A stretch of 7,915 bases of DNA, taken from the NCBI GenBank assembly GCA_903922535.1, contig CAIXUF010001018.1:1-7915 (forward strand). Direction: 5' to 3'. The first letter of the stretch is position 1. Every line of letters begins with the position of its first letter. The notes beneath the pieces are model-generated. The model ran no database searches, had not been told where the DNA came from, and worked only from the letters and a program-made list of their open reading frames with translations. This document shows positions 1 to 5,887 of this stretch, piece by piece. The stretch comes from Candidatus Hydrogenedentota bacterium (lineage in GTDB: Bacteria; Hydrogenedentota; Hydrogenedentia; Hydrogenedentiales; CAITNO01). A program made the position numbers and the translations under genes.

Positions 1-215
1 ATTCGGGGGTGATTTTTCCTCAGACGGGCCTATTCCCGGCCTGCGCGAGGCCATTTCCCCGCTCGGCTTGGGGTAAACCCAAAATCCCTGTCCACGTAAA
101 TCCATACAGGCACAAAAGGTTAGCCATTTCGCAAATGCCTCTAGGCGCATTGCACTTCACCCCGCGGACAATGGTAAAGTGTGGCTCCAAACAACCTCTG
201 AAAAAGGAACAAGCC

Positions 216-1451
216 ATGACCAAACGACTTGTCATTCTTGGATTTGCCGCCATTCTGATCGCAAGCGCGGCCGTTGCGGCCGATTCGCCGCAGTTCCGGG
301 GACCGAACCGGGACGGCCGCTTTGACGAGCAGGGGCTCATGAAGACGTGGCCGGAAGGCGGGCCGGCGGTGGCCTGGGTGGCGAAGGGCATCGGCAGCGG
401 CTATTCCTCCATCTCCGTGGTTGCGGGAAAGATCTATGCTTCGGGCATGGGCGCGGAGGAGACCGGCATGGTCTCCATCCTGAACGCCGTCGACGGCAAG
501 ATGGAAAAGGTCGTCCGCTACGGCAAGGAGACCATGAACGATCAGGCGCCCGGCCCAAGGTCCACGCCGACCATCGACGGGAACCGTCTCTACATCCTCT
601 CCGGGCTCGGCATCGCCTACTGCATTGACCTCACCAAGAACAGCGTCCTGTGGAACGCGGACCTGCTGAAGAGATTCGGCGGCGAGAACAACACCTGGAC
701 GCTGGCCGAGTCGCTGCTGGTTGACGGCGACCGCGTCATCTGCACGCCTGGCGGGGTGGAAGGCGGCGTTGTCGCGCTGAACAAGATGACCGGCGAGACC
801 GTCTGGGCGACCAAGGGGATCAACGACAAGGCGTCCTACTGCTCTCCGGCCATCGTGACGCACAACGGCCACCGCATCCTGCTGACGGAAACGGAGAAGC
901 TAGTAGTGGGCGTGAACCCGGACAACGGCGCGCTGCTGTGGACATATCCGCACAAGACCGAGTACGACATACACGCCGTGACGCCGCTGTACAGCAACGG
1001 GCTGGTGTACTTCAGCGGCGGCTACGGTTCGGGCGGGGGCGCGCTGGAGCTTTCGCCCGACGGCGCGGCCGTGACGCTCAAATGGGAGGACAAGAAGCTT
1101 GACTGCCAGCACCATGGCGTTGTGCTGGTCGACGGCTATCTCTACGGCACAGGCCACAAGAACAACCAGTTGGTCTGCCTCGAAATGGCCACGGGCAAGG
1201 CGATGTGGCAGTCCAAGGACGTAAAACAGGGCGCGGCGGTCTTTGCCGACGGCATGCTTTATGTGTATGAGGGCCCCAAGGCCGGTGTGGTTGATTTGGT
1301 GAAAGTGTCTCCGGGCGGAATGGAGATGGCGGGCAAATTCAGCGTGACCGAGGGCGCGGACAAACATTGGGCACATCCCGTCATTGCCAACGGACGCCTC
1401 TATATCCGCCATGGTGACGCGCTGATCGCGTACAACATCGCTGCAAAATAA
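216..1451 (+). CDS. exported PQQ-like beta-propeller repeat protein (BamB-like fold)
   Basis: The predicted protein has 411 residues. Residues 1-22 are a typical Sec signal peptide: a TKR basic start, a hydrophobic core, and a likely Ala-X-Ala cut just before DSPQFRG. The mature start SPQFRGPNRDGRF is typical of PQQ-like propeller proteins of Planctomycetes and related phyla. Blade-closing motifs of the A-x4-TG-x3-W type occur around residues 136-149, 187-200, 232-245 and 321-334 (for example ALNKMTGETVWATK), which supports a propeller of about seven to eight blades. No cytochrome CxxCH motif and no obvious quinoprotein dehydrogenase catalytic set were seen, so a structural or ligand-binding role outside the cytoplasm is more likely than an enzyme. 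I chose the ATG at 216 because AAGGAA lies 6 bases upstream and the signal peptide begins there. The frame is open back to position 9, but that stretch looks non-coding. The gene stands alone on the plus strand and converges on the WD40 gene. The family call is firm; the function is unknown. Confidence 0.88.
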   Translation: MTKRLVILGFAAILIASAAVAADSPQFRGPNRDGRFDEQGLMKTWPEGGPAVAWVAKGIGSGYSSISVVAGKIYASGMGAEETGMVSILNAVDGKMEKVVRYGKETMNDQAPGPRSTPTIDGNRLYILSGLGIAYCIDLTKNSVLWNADLLKRFGGENNTWTLAESLLVDGDRVICTPGGVEGGVVALNKMTGETVWATKGINDKASYCSPAIVTHNGHRILLTETEKLVVGVNPDNGALLWTYPHKTEYDIHAVTPLYSNGLVYFSGGYGSGGGALELSPDGAAVTLKWEDKKLDCQHHGVVLVDGYLYGTGHKNNQLVCLEMATGKAMWQSKDVKQGAAVFADGMLYVYEGPKAGVVDLVKVSPGGMEMAGKFSVTEGADKHWAHPVIANGRLYIRHGDALIAYNIAAK

Positions 1452-1529
1452 CCTTTGGAAGGGTACACGGAATTCTGCTCCGAAAAATGGAACGCCGTCA
1501 TCGGCCACAACACAGGCCCAAGAATGGCG

Positions 1530-1549
1530 CGCTCCGCTCCGCTGCGCTG
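1530..1549. repeat. short pentamer run CGCTC/CGCTG in the convergent intergenic gap
   Basis: Four consecutive 5-bp units, CGCTC twice and then CGCTG twice, are followed by CGAGC. They sit in the 146-bp gap between the convergent PQQ-like and WD40 genes. The flanks GCTC and GAGC could pair over only four bases and no T-run follows on either strand, so I do not call a terminator. Nothing else recognisable lies between 1452 and 1597. Confidence 0.4.
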
Positions 1550-1597
1550 CGAGCACCCTACTGAACCGTCTCTCTGCGCGTGAGATGCATCGCCCCC

Positions 1598-3877
1598 TTA
1601 CGGGGCCACCAACTTGATGTAATCGTTGTACACGGGGGAGTAGTTGCCCACGCTGTCGAGATACTGCACCCGCACGGTGTGGTAACCGAGGCCCGTCGGC
1701 AGCGTGTGGGAACGCGTGGCCGCGGGCGGCATCCAGGAGGTCCATGTCGACCCGTTGTCGCTGAAGCGCATGCGCGACACCTGTCCCCCGGCTCCGTCCG
1801 CCCACGTCAACCCCAGCGTGACCGACGGACTGGTCGTGGCGTGCGCGCCGTTGTTGATGATGATGCTCCCCGTGGGCGGCGTGGCGTCCAGCCGGATGTA
1901 GTCGTTGAACACTTCAGAACGGTTGTTTAGCTTGTCGAGGTATTGGACACGCACCGTCTTGTAGCCGTCCCCGCCCGGCAGCGTGTAGGCACGCGTCGAT
2001 GACACCGGCTCCCATGCGGACCATGTCGCGCCGTCATTGCTGAAACGCATCCGAACCACTCCGGCTCCCAAACCACCGGACCATGTCAGTGCCAGGCCGA
2101 CTTGAGTGCTATTTGTGGCGGAATGGTTGTCGTTGACGGCCACCGTGCCGGAGATGACGCCCTCGATCGGCCATAGTGTCACCGTACCGTTAGACGACCC
2201 AGCAAGCGCCTGGGTTCCGTCCGGGGAAAACGCCACGGAATGCGTTGCAAAACCATTCACGTTGAATGTGCGAATTTGCGCACCCGTTTCCGTGTCCCAC
2301 AGTTCTGACGTGTCGTTGCCAGCAGTGAGCACCTTGGCGCCGTTAGGGGAGAACGCCACGGAGTACACTGAGTGCGTCTGTCCCCTGAAGGCGCGGATTT
2401 CCGCACCCGATGTGGTGTCCCAGAGTTTCGCCGTGCTGTCCGCCAGAGACCCCGTGAGAACCTTGGTGCCATCCGGGGAAAACGTCACGGAGTATACATA
2501 AGAACTATGCCCGGTAAAGGTACGTATGAGCGCCCCCGTAGTCGTATCCCACAATTTCGCCGTTTGGTCATAAGCCCCGGTAAGCACTTTGGTGCCGTCC
2601 GGGGAAAACGCCATGGAATACACTCTCGACGCCTCAGCAAATGTGCAGGTGCGTATGAGCGCCCCAGTAATCGCGTCCCAGAGTTTGGCCGTGTCATCCG
2701 ACCCGGTGAACACCTGGCCGCCATCGGGGGAGAATGCCAAGGACCAAACACAGCCTATGTGACCGGTGAAGATATGTATGAGTGCCCCGGTAGTCGTATC
2801 CCAAAGTCTGGCCGTATTGCCTAACCCGGTGAGCACCTTGGTGCCGTCCGGGGAAAATGCCACGGAGTACGCTGGCAGCGTGTGTCCGCTGAAGGCGCGG
2901 ATTTCCGCGCCCGATGCGGTGTCCCAGAGTTTCGCCGTGCTGTCAGCTGTTGACCCAGTGAGCACTTTGGCACCGTCCGGGGAAAACGCCGTAGAGTCCA
3001 CCGAGCCCGTGTGTCCGGCAAAGGTGCGGACGAGAGCACCCGTAGACGCGCTCCACAGTTTTGCCGTGTTGTCCTGCGACCCAGTGAGCACCTGGGTTCC
3101 GTCCCGGGAAAACGCCACGGAATGTACCCAATTGCTTATGCTGAAAGTATGTATGAGAACACCTGTTGCCGCGTCCCACAGTTTTGCTGTTATGTCTCCG
3201 CCGGTGAGTACCTGGGTTCCGTCCGGAGAAAACGCCACGGAATACACGTTGTTTGTGTGCCCGGCGAAAGTACGGAGGACGACGCCTGTTTGCAGGTCCC
3301 ACAGTTTTGCCGTACAGTCCCACGACCCGGTGAGCACCTTAGACCCGTCCGGGGAAAACGCCACGGAACTGACAGGAATCGTGTGTCCGCTGAATGTGCG
3401 TATTTCTGCGGCCGTTTCAGCGTCCCACAACTTTGCCGTGTGGTCTTGCGACCCGGTGAGCACCTTGGTTCCGTCCGGGGAAAACGCCACGGAGTACACA
3501 TCTAATGTGTGCCCGGTGAATGTGCGAATGGGCGCGCCTGTTTCCGCATTCCACAGTTTTGCCGTGTCGTCCTGTGATCCGGTGAGCACCTTGGTTCCAT
3601 CCGGGGAAAACGCCACGGAGTACACGCTTTCCTTGTGCCCGGCGAATGTGCGAATAAGCACGCCCGTGTTGACGTCAAAAAGTCGCGCCTTGCAGTCCCC
3701 GGAGCCGGTCAAGAATTTCGTTCCGTCTGGCGAATAGGCGACGTTCGAAGAAAGACCTCCGTATCCGTATTGCATGATTGGGGTGGAAATGGTGTCGCTG
3801 AAAGCCGCCTGCGTGGAGAGTGAAGCCAATACCGCTACCAGCGCGACGCCCCTGATTCCCAATCGTGTCTGTGACAT
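1598..3877 (-). CDS. secreted WD40-repeat protein, 13 blades, with two C-terminal Ig-like domains
   Basis: The predicted protein has 759 residues. Residues 1 to about 25 form a signal peptide (basic start, then VALVAVLASLSTQA), so this WD40 protein is probably exported, whereas most WD40 proteins are cytoplasmic. Thirteen WD40 units of about 42 residues follow (about residues 40-575), each close to VYSVAFSPDGTKVLTGS, then an AKLWD motif and usually a closing GH. Blades 5, 8, 9 and 12 are slightly short; blades 7 and 11 carry a one-residue insertion (ADST). Thirteen blades suggest two propellers (7+6, or 7+7 with a degenerate blade). Residues 576-664 and 669-756 are two similar Ig-like domains sharing MRFS-(N/D)-(D/N)-G-x-TW, KTVRVQYLD or HTVRVQYLD, and NDYI motifs. 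I chose the ATG at 3877 because AGGAG lies 8 bases upstream and the signal peptide starts there; an in-frame ATG at 3988 is not used. There is no kinase, protease or nucleotide-binding domain and no sorting signal at the C-terminus. A binding or scaffold role outside the cytoplasm is inferred; the ligand is unknown. Confidence 0.9.
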   Translation of the reverse strand: MSQTRLGIRGVALVAVLASLSTQAAFSDTISTPIMQYGYGGLSSNVAYSPDGTKFLTGSGDCKARLFDVNTGVLIRTFAGHKESVYSVAFSPDGTKVLTGSQDDTAKLWNAETGAPIRTFTGHTLDVYSVAFSPDGTKVLTGSQDHTAKLWDAETAAEIRTFSGHTIPVSSVAFSPDGSKVLTGSWDCTAKLWDLQTGVVLRTFAGHTNNVYSVAFSPDGTQVLTGGDITAKLWDAATGVLIHTFSISNWVHSVAFSRDGTQVLTGSQDNTAKLWSASTGALVRTFAGHTGSVDSTAFSPDGAKVLTGSTADSTAKLWDTASGAEIRAFSGHTLPAYSVAFSPDGTKVLTGLGNTARLWDTTTGALIHIFTGHIGCVWSLAFSPDGGQVFTGSDDTAKLWDAITGALIRTCTFAEASRVYSMAFSPDGTKVLTGAYDQTAKLWDTTTGALIRTFTGHSSYVYSVTFSPDGTKVLTGSLADSTAKLWDTTSGAEIRAFRGQTHSVYSVAFSPNGAKVLTAGNDTSELWDTETGAQIRTFNVNGFATHSVAFSPDGTQALAGSSNGTVTLWPIEGVISGTVAVNDNHSATNSTQVGLALTWSGGLGAGVVRMRFSNDGATWSAWEPVSSTRAYTLPGGDGYKTVRVQYLDKLNNRSEVFNDYIRLDATPPTGSIIINNGAHATTSPSVTLGLTWADGAGGQVSRMRFSDNGSTWTSWMPPAATRSHTLPTGLGYHTVRVQYLDSVGNYSPVYNDYIKLVAP
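1601..2152 (-). other. two tandem Ig-like domains at the C-terminus of the WD40 protein
   Basis: Two units of about 88 residues share motifs in the same order: an SGTVAVND or TGSIIINN start, a VxLxLTW strand, RMRFS, ATW or STWTSW, a TLP turn, VRVQYLD, and NDYI(R/K)L at the end. This is the pattern of bacterial Ig-like modules often found repeated at the ends of large extracellular proteins, where they act as spacers or adhesion modules. The link between the two units is short (ATPP). Confidence 0.75.
2153..3760 (-). repeat. tandem WD40-coding array, 13 units of about 125 bp
   Basis: At the DNA level each unit repeats a core coding for FSPDGTKVLTGS (plus-strand text close to GTGCCGTCCGGGGAAAACGC), roughly every 125 bp. 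The first SPDG serine codon is at 3733 and the last at 2227, which gives 12 intervals of about 41.8 codons. Unit lengths are multiples of three throughout, so the array stays open. Some copies are nearly identical over long stretches, which points to recent duplication or ongoing gene conversion within the gene. Confidence 0.9.
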
Positions 3878-3931
3878 GCCAGCATCTCCTGTCCTTGGGG
3901 CTTGTCCCCCCGTTTTCATTCCGACACCCAT

Positions 3932-3953
3932 CCATGGCCGATACCCATGGCCG
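3932..3953. promoter_or_regulatory. paired CCATGGCCG direct repeat upstream of the WD40 gene
   Basis: CCATGGCCG occurs at 3932-3940 and again at 3945-3953, 13 bp apart, with a weaker CGATGGCC just beyond. Each contains the palindrome CCATGG. The pair lies 55-76 bp upstream of the WD40 start codon. Its position suits a regulator site, but no known operator was recognised and no convincing -35/-10 pair was found nearby. It may be chance. Confidence 0.2.
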
Positions 3954-4014
3954 GGTGCGATGGCCAAATTTGCTGTACCCGTATCCATTCATTTAGCACA
4001 AATTGTCTGCGCTG

Positions 4015-4070
4015 GCGCCGACTTCGCCTCACCAAGGTCAGCGAAGACGGTGCGCTCCGTTTTACAGCGC
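4015..4070 (-). terminator. compound stem-loop downstream of the cdsA-like gene (possible terminator)
   Basis: The inner arms TTCGC (4023-4027) and GCGAA (4041-4045) are flanked by GCGCCG (4015-4020) and CGGTGC (4048-4053). The outer pair has one mismatch on the minus strand. A second small stem, GCGCT (4052-4056) with AGCGC (4066-4070), adjoins it and shares a few bases. The structure starts about 41 bases below the stop codon of the cdsA-like gene and 137 bases above the WD40 start. This is where a terminator between the two transcripts would sit. No strong U-tract follows on the minus strand, so it may instead be a transcript-stabilising structure. Confidence 0.35.
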
Positions 4071-4110
4071 AAAACTCCTTGCACCCCACGCGAACCCTGG
4101 ATCGACGAAA

Positions 4111-5040
4111 TCACGTCTCTGCGAAGAAGAACCGCACGAGGTGGAAGAAGATGGGCGCGGCGAAGCAGAGGGCGTCGATGCGGTCGAGCATGCCGCCCGG
4201 GCCCTCCATGAACTGGCCAAACTCCTTGACGCGGCGGTCGCGCTTGATTGCCGACATGCACAGGGTGCCCGCAAAGCCCACCAGCGTGATGACCAGGGAG
4301 AAGAGGAAGCCCTGCCATGCCTGAAAGGGTGTTGCCCAGGAGAGCCATGCGCCCACCAGCGACGCGGCCAGCACGCCGCCCGCAACCCCCTCGATCATCT
4401 TCTTCGGGCTGACGGTGGGCGCTATGGGGTGCCATCCCAGGGTCCGGCTTAACAGGTACTGCACGACCTCGCTCACCTGCACCACGACCACGAGATACAC
4501 GAGCAGCCGGGCGTTCTGGCCCTCGTAGCCGGGAATCTTGAGCATGAGCAGCGCCGGGGCATGGCTCACGCAGTAGACGCAGACCATGAGGCCCCACTGG
4601 ATGGCAGCCGTGCGCGCGAGGAAGTTGTCCGTCTGGCCCGCGATTGCGCTGCGGGTGGGGATGAACAGGAACGCGTAGAGCGGGATGAACACGGCAAAGA
4701 GTTCGTGCCAGCGCATGGCGACCAGGAAGTACTGGAGCGGAACAAAGACGAAGAAGGTCCAGAACAGCGCGCGGTGATCGCCGCGGCGTGTGGGCGTCAG
4801 CGTGATGAACTCGCGCAGTGCCAGGAAGGAAACCAGCGCAAACAGGATGATTGATCCGTAGTGTCCGGTGAGCAGCGCCATGGTGAAGATGACGAGCATC
4901 ACCCACCACGCCCAGATGCGGGCGTTCAGTCCCGCCACCACCGCGGCGGCACCCTCGTGCCGGATGATCAGGCTCAATCCAAACCCGGCCACACTCGCCA
5001 GTACGAGCACCTGGAGCACACCGCCCATGAGCGTCAGCAT
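4111..5040 (-). CDS. CdsA/YnbB-like phosphatidate cytidylyltransferase family membrane protein with degenerate signature
   Basis: The predicted protein has 309 residues and about eight to ten hydrophobic segments, so it is an integral inner-membrane protein. Family markers are SPKKMIEGVAGG (residues 211-222, cf. SPxKTxEGxxGG) and the C-terminal block SAIKR ... GGMLDRID (263-289), both typical of CdsA. The overall pattern, including an Arg-x-Trp-Ala-Trp-Trp stretch near residue 41 and SFLALREF near 71, resembles the E. coli YnbB branch. CdsA makes CDP-diacylglycerol from phosphatidate and CTP. Several signature residues differ: the GDxxxS aspartate is Thr259, KD is K272-E273, PGHGG reads EGPGG (His replaced by Pro281), and the upstream acidic site is Ser-Glu in place of Asn-Asp or Ala-Asp. 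Asp286 and Asp289 of DRxD are kept. Activity is therefore uncertain. The ATG at 5040 has GAGGGA 6 bases upstream and overlaps the plsC stop by 7 bp (ATGCTGA), implying translational coupling. Confidence 0.85.
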   Translation of the reverse strand: MLTLMGGVLQVLVLASVAGFGLSLIIRHEGAAAVVAGLNARIWAWWVMLVIFTMALLTGHYGSIILFALVSFLALREFITLTPTRRGDHRALFWTFFVFVPLQYFLVAMRWHELFAVFIPLYAFLFIPTRSAIAGQTDNFLARTAAIQWGLMVCVYCVSHAPALLMLKIPGYEGQNARLLVYLVVVVQVSEVVQYLLSRTLGWHPIAPTVSPKKMIEGVAGGVLAASLVGAWLSWATPFQAWQGFLFSLVITLVGFAGTLCMSAIKRDRRVKEFGQFMEGPGGMLDRIDALCFAAPIFFHLVRFFFAET

Positions 5041-5678
5041 GACTGATCCCTCAGCGCGATGAGCGCCGCGCGCGCACGATCCAGAAACTCCTGCTTGGTC
5101 TCGCCCTCGTTCAACTGCATGGGCAGGCCGAAGCGCACCGTGGTCAGCAGGGGAATGGGCATGATCTCATGCTTGGGCAGGATGCGGCCCAGGTTGTCCA
5201 TGTACGCCGGCACGAAGCGGACGTCGGGGCGGCGCCTGGCGATGTGGTAGATGCCCGCCTTGAAGGGAAGCACGGTCTCGCCGTCGCCGCGCATTCCCTC
5301 GGGGAAGATGATCAGCGACGCGTCGGTGCCAATCGCCTCCACCATGTTGTTGAACGTGGACAGCACCTCGCGCGCCGAACCGGCCTCGCCTGAGTGCCCC
5401 GCGCGCTGGATCAGCACGGCGTTGAACACCCTGGTGGCCAGGAAGCGGCGGACGCGGTTCTTTTCCCAATAGTCGCGTGCGGCGACCGGGCGCGTTTGCA
5501 GGCGGATGTCCGGGGGCAGGGCCGACCAGAGCACGACCGCATCGAGGTTGCTGGTGTGGTTGGCGAAATAGATGTGCTGGCCCTCCGCCGACAGCGGGGC
5601 AAGCCACCGGGACGAGGCGCCGCAGACGAGGCGGATGACGCCCGTCAGCGTCATTACCAGGATGTATCGCAGATTCAT
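5034..5678 (-). CDS. plsC: 1-acyl-sn-glycerol-3-phosphate acyltransferase family protein (PlsC-like)
   Basis: The predicted protein has 214 residues, a usual length for compact PlsC. It should transfer an acyl group from acyl-ACP or acyl-CoA to lysophosphatidate, giving phosphatidate at the inner face of the membrane. The catalytic block NHTSNLD is at residues 40-46 (His41 and Asp46 of HX4D). The second block is around VLIQR (88-92), the third is FPEGMR at 125-130 (usual FPEGTR), and the fourth is VPAY at 156-159. The first 20 residues are hydrophobic and fit a membrane anchor or interface helix. The ATG at 5678 has only a weak GGGAAA about 9 bases upstream. The gene precedes the cdsA-like gene and overlaps its start, so phosphatidate would be supplied next to the enzyme family that uses it. 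Transcription probably starts at the extended -10 promoter near 5745. Threonine to methionine in block III may alter acceptor preference, but all catalytic residues are present. The symbol is by family; the true substrate is not shown. Confidence 0.9.
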   Translation of the reverse strand: MNLRYILVMTLTGVIRLVCGASSRWLAPLSAEGQHIYFANHTSNLDAVVLWSALPPDIRLQTRPVAARDYWEKNRVRRFLATRVFNAVLIQRAGHSGEAGSAREVLSTFNNMVEAIGTDASLIIFPEGMRGDGETVLPFKAGIYHIARRRPDVRFVPAYMDNLGRILPKHEIMPIPLLTTVRFGLPMQLNEGETKQEFLDRARAALIALRDQSC

Positions 5679-5705
5679 TGCATTCAGTTTCCCGCACCGG
5701 GCACA

Positions 5706-5722
5706 GCCCGCGTCCCGCGGGC
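5706..5722. other. perfect 7-bp hairpin in the plsC leader
   Basis: GCCCGCG, loop TCC, CGCGGGC. On the minus strand it falls between the predicted transcription start (about 5735) and the plsC start codon at 5678, so it would form in the 5' leader about 13 bases before the weak ribosome-binding site. No U-tract follows, so it is not an intrinsic terminator. Confidence 0.5.
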
Positions 5723-5741
5723 GAAATCACATGCAGCGGTG

Positions 5742-5768
5742 ATTATAGCAGGGCATGACCTTTGTCGC
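5742..5768 (-). promoter_or_regulatory. extended -10 sigma-70-type promoter for plsC-cdsA-like pair
   Basis: On the minus strand a perfect TATAAT (5747 to 5742) is preceded by TGC, giving the extended -10 form TGnTATAAT. GCGACA (5768 to 5763) matches the -35 consensus at four of six positions, with a short 15-bp spacer. An extended -10 often tolerates a poor -35. The predicted start is about 5735, giving a leader of roughly 57 bases. This is the best promoter in the window. Confidence 0.6.
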
Positions 5769-5786
5769 ACCCCTGTTGCCTAACGC

Positions 5787-5799
5787 AGGCGTCCCGCCT
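5787..5799. repeat. diverged copy of a GC palindrome (AGGCG-TCC-CGCCT)
   Basis: A 5-bp stem AGGCG/CGCCT with loop TCC. With its left flank it reads CGCAGGCGTCCCGCCT (5784-5799). The same string minus one C occurs at 5826-5840 inside the longer hairpin. It therefore looks like a decayed copy of the same palindromic element. Confidence 0.5.
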
Positions 5800-5814
5800 T
5801 CTCTTCCCTCAATT

Positions 5815-5854
5815 CTGTTCTGCACCGCAGGCGTCCGCCTGCGGTGCGAAACAG
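5815..5854 (-). terminator. long perfect-stem hairpin below the five-repeat gene (palindromic repeat or terminator)
   Basis: GCACCGCAGGCG (5822-5833) is followed by TC and then its exact complement CGCCTGCGGTGC (5836-5847). After a 2-nt mismatch on each side, CTGTT (5815-5819) and AACAG (5850-5854) extend the stem. It begins 34 bases after the stop of the minus-strand repeat protein, so it can end or protect that transcript. The minus-strand text after it has no T-run, so a classical intrinsic terminator is doubtful. The likeness to 5784-5799 suggests an interspersed palindromic repeat used at the gene end. Confidence 0.55.
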
Positions 5855-5887
5855 GCTGCCCACAGCAGCAGCACCCGGATCATGCGC

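Noticed and set aside
68..82. Small inverted repeat TTGGG-GTAAA-CCCAA in the left leader
   Set aside because: Only five base pairs, with no T-run and no gene end visible next to it. Probably chance.
150..180. TTGCAC and TAAAGT as a promoter for the PQQ-like gene
   Set aside because: The -35 matches only three of six bases and the spacing is 19 bp. Not better than chance.
9..215. In-frame 69-residue N-terminal extension of the PQQ-like protein
   Set aside because: It precedes a clear signal peptide and a good ribosome-binding site at the ATG at 216. Its composition (Pro, Arg, Cys, His) looks like translated intergenic DNA.
2766..3737. 323-codon open frame on the strand opposite the WD40 array
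   Set aside because: It stays open because one stop-free antisense repeat unit is copied many times. The protein shows only a shadow of the repeat and has no gene features.
2153..3760. Regularly spaced repeats that could suggest a CRISPR or other array
   Set aside because: The period is about 125 bp, each unit is coding and in frame, and the translated product is a clear WD40 series.
3878..3988. In-frame 37-residue extension of the WD40 protein
   Set aside because: AGGAG lies 8 bases before the ATG at 3877 and a signal peptide starts there. An extension would bury the signal peptide.
3970..4010. Promoter for the WD40 gene (CAGACA or TTGTGC with TACAGC or GATACG)
   Set aside because: No combination gives both an acceptable -10 and a 16-18 bp spacer.
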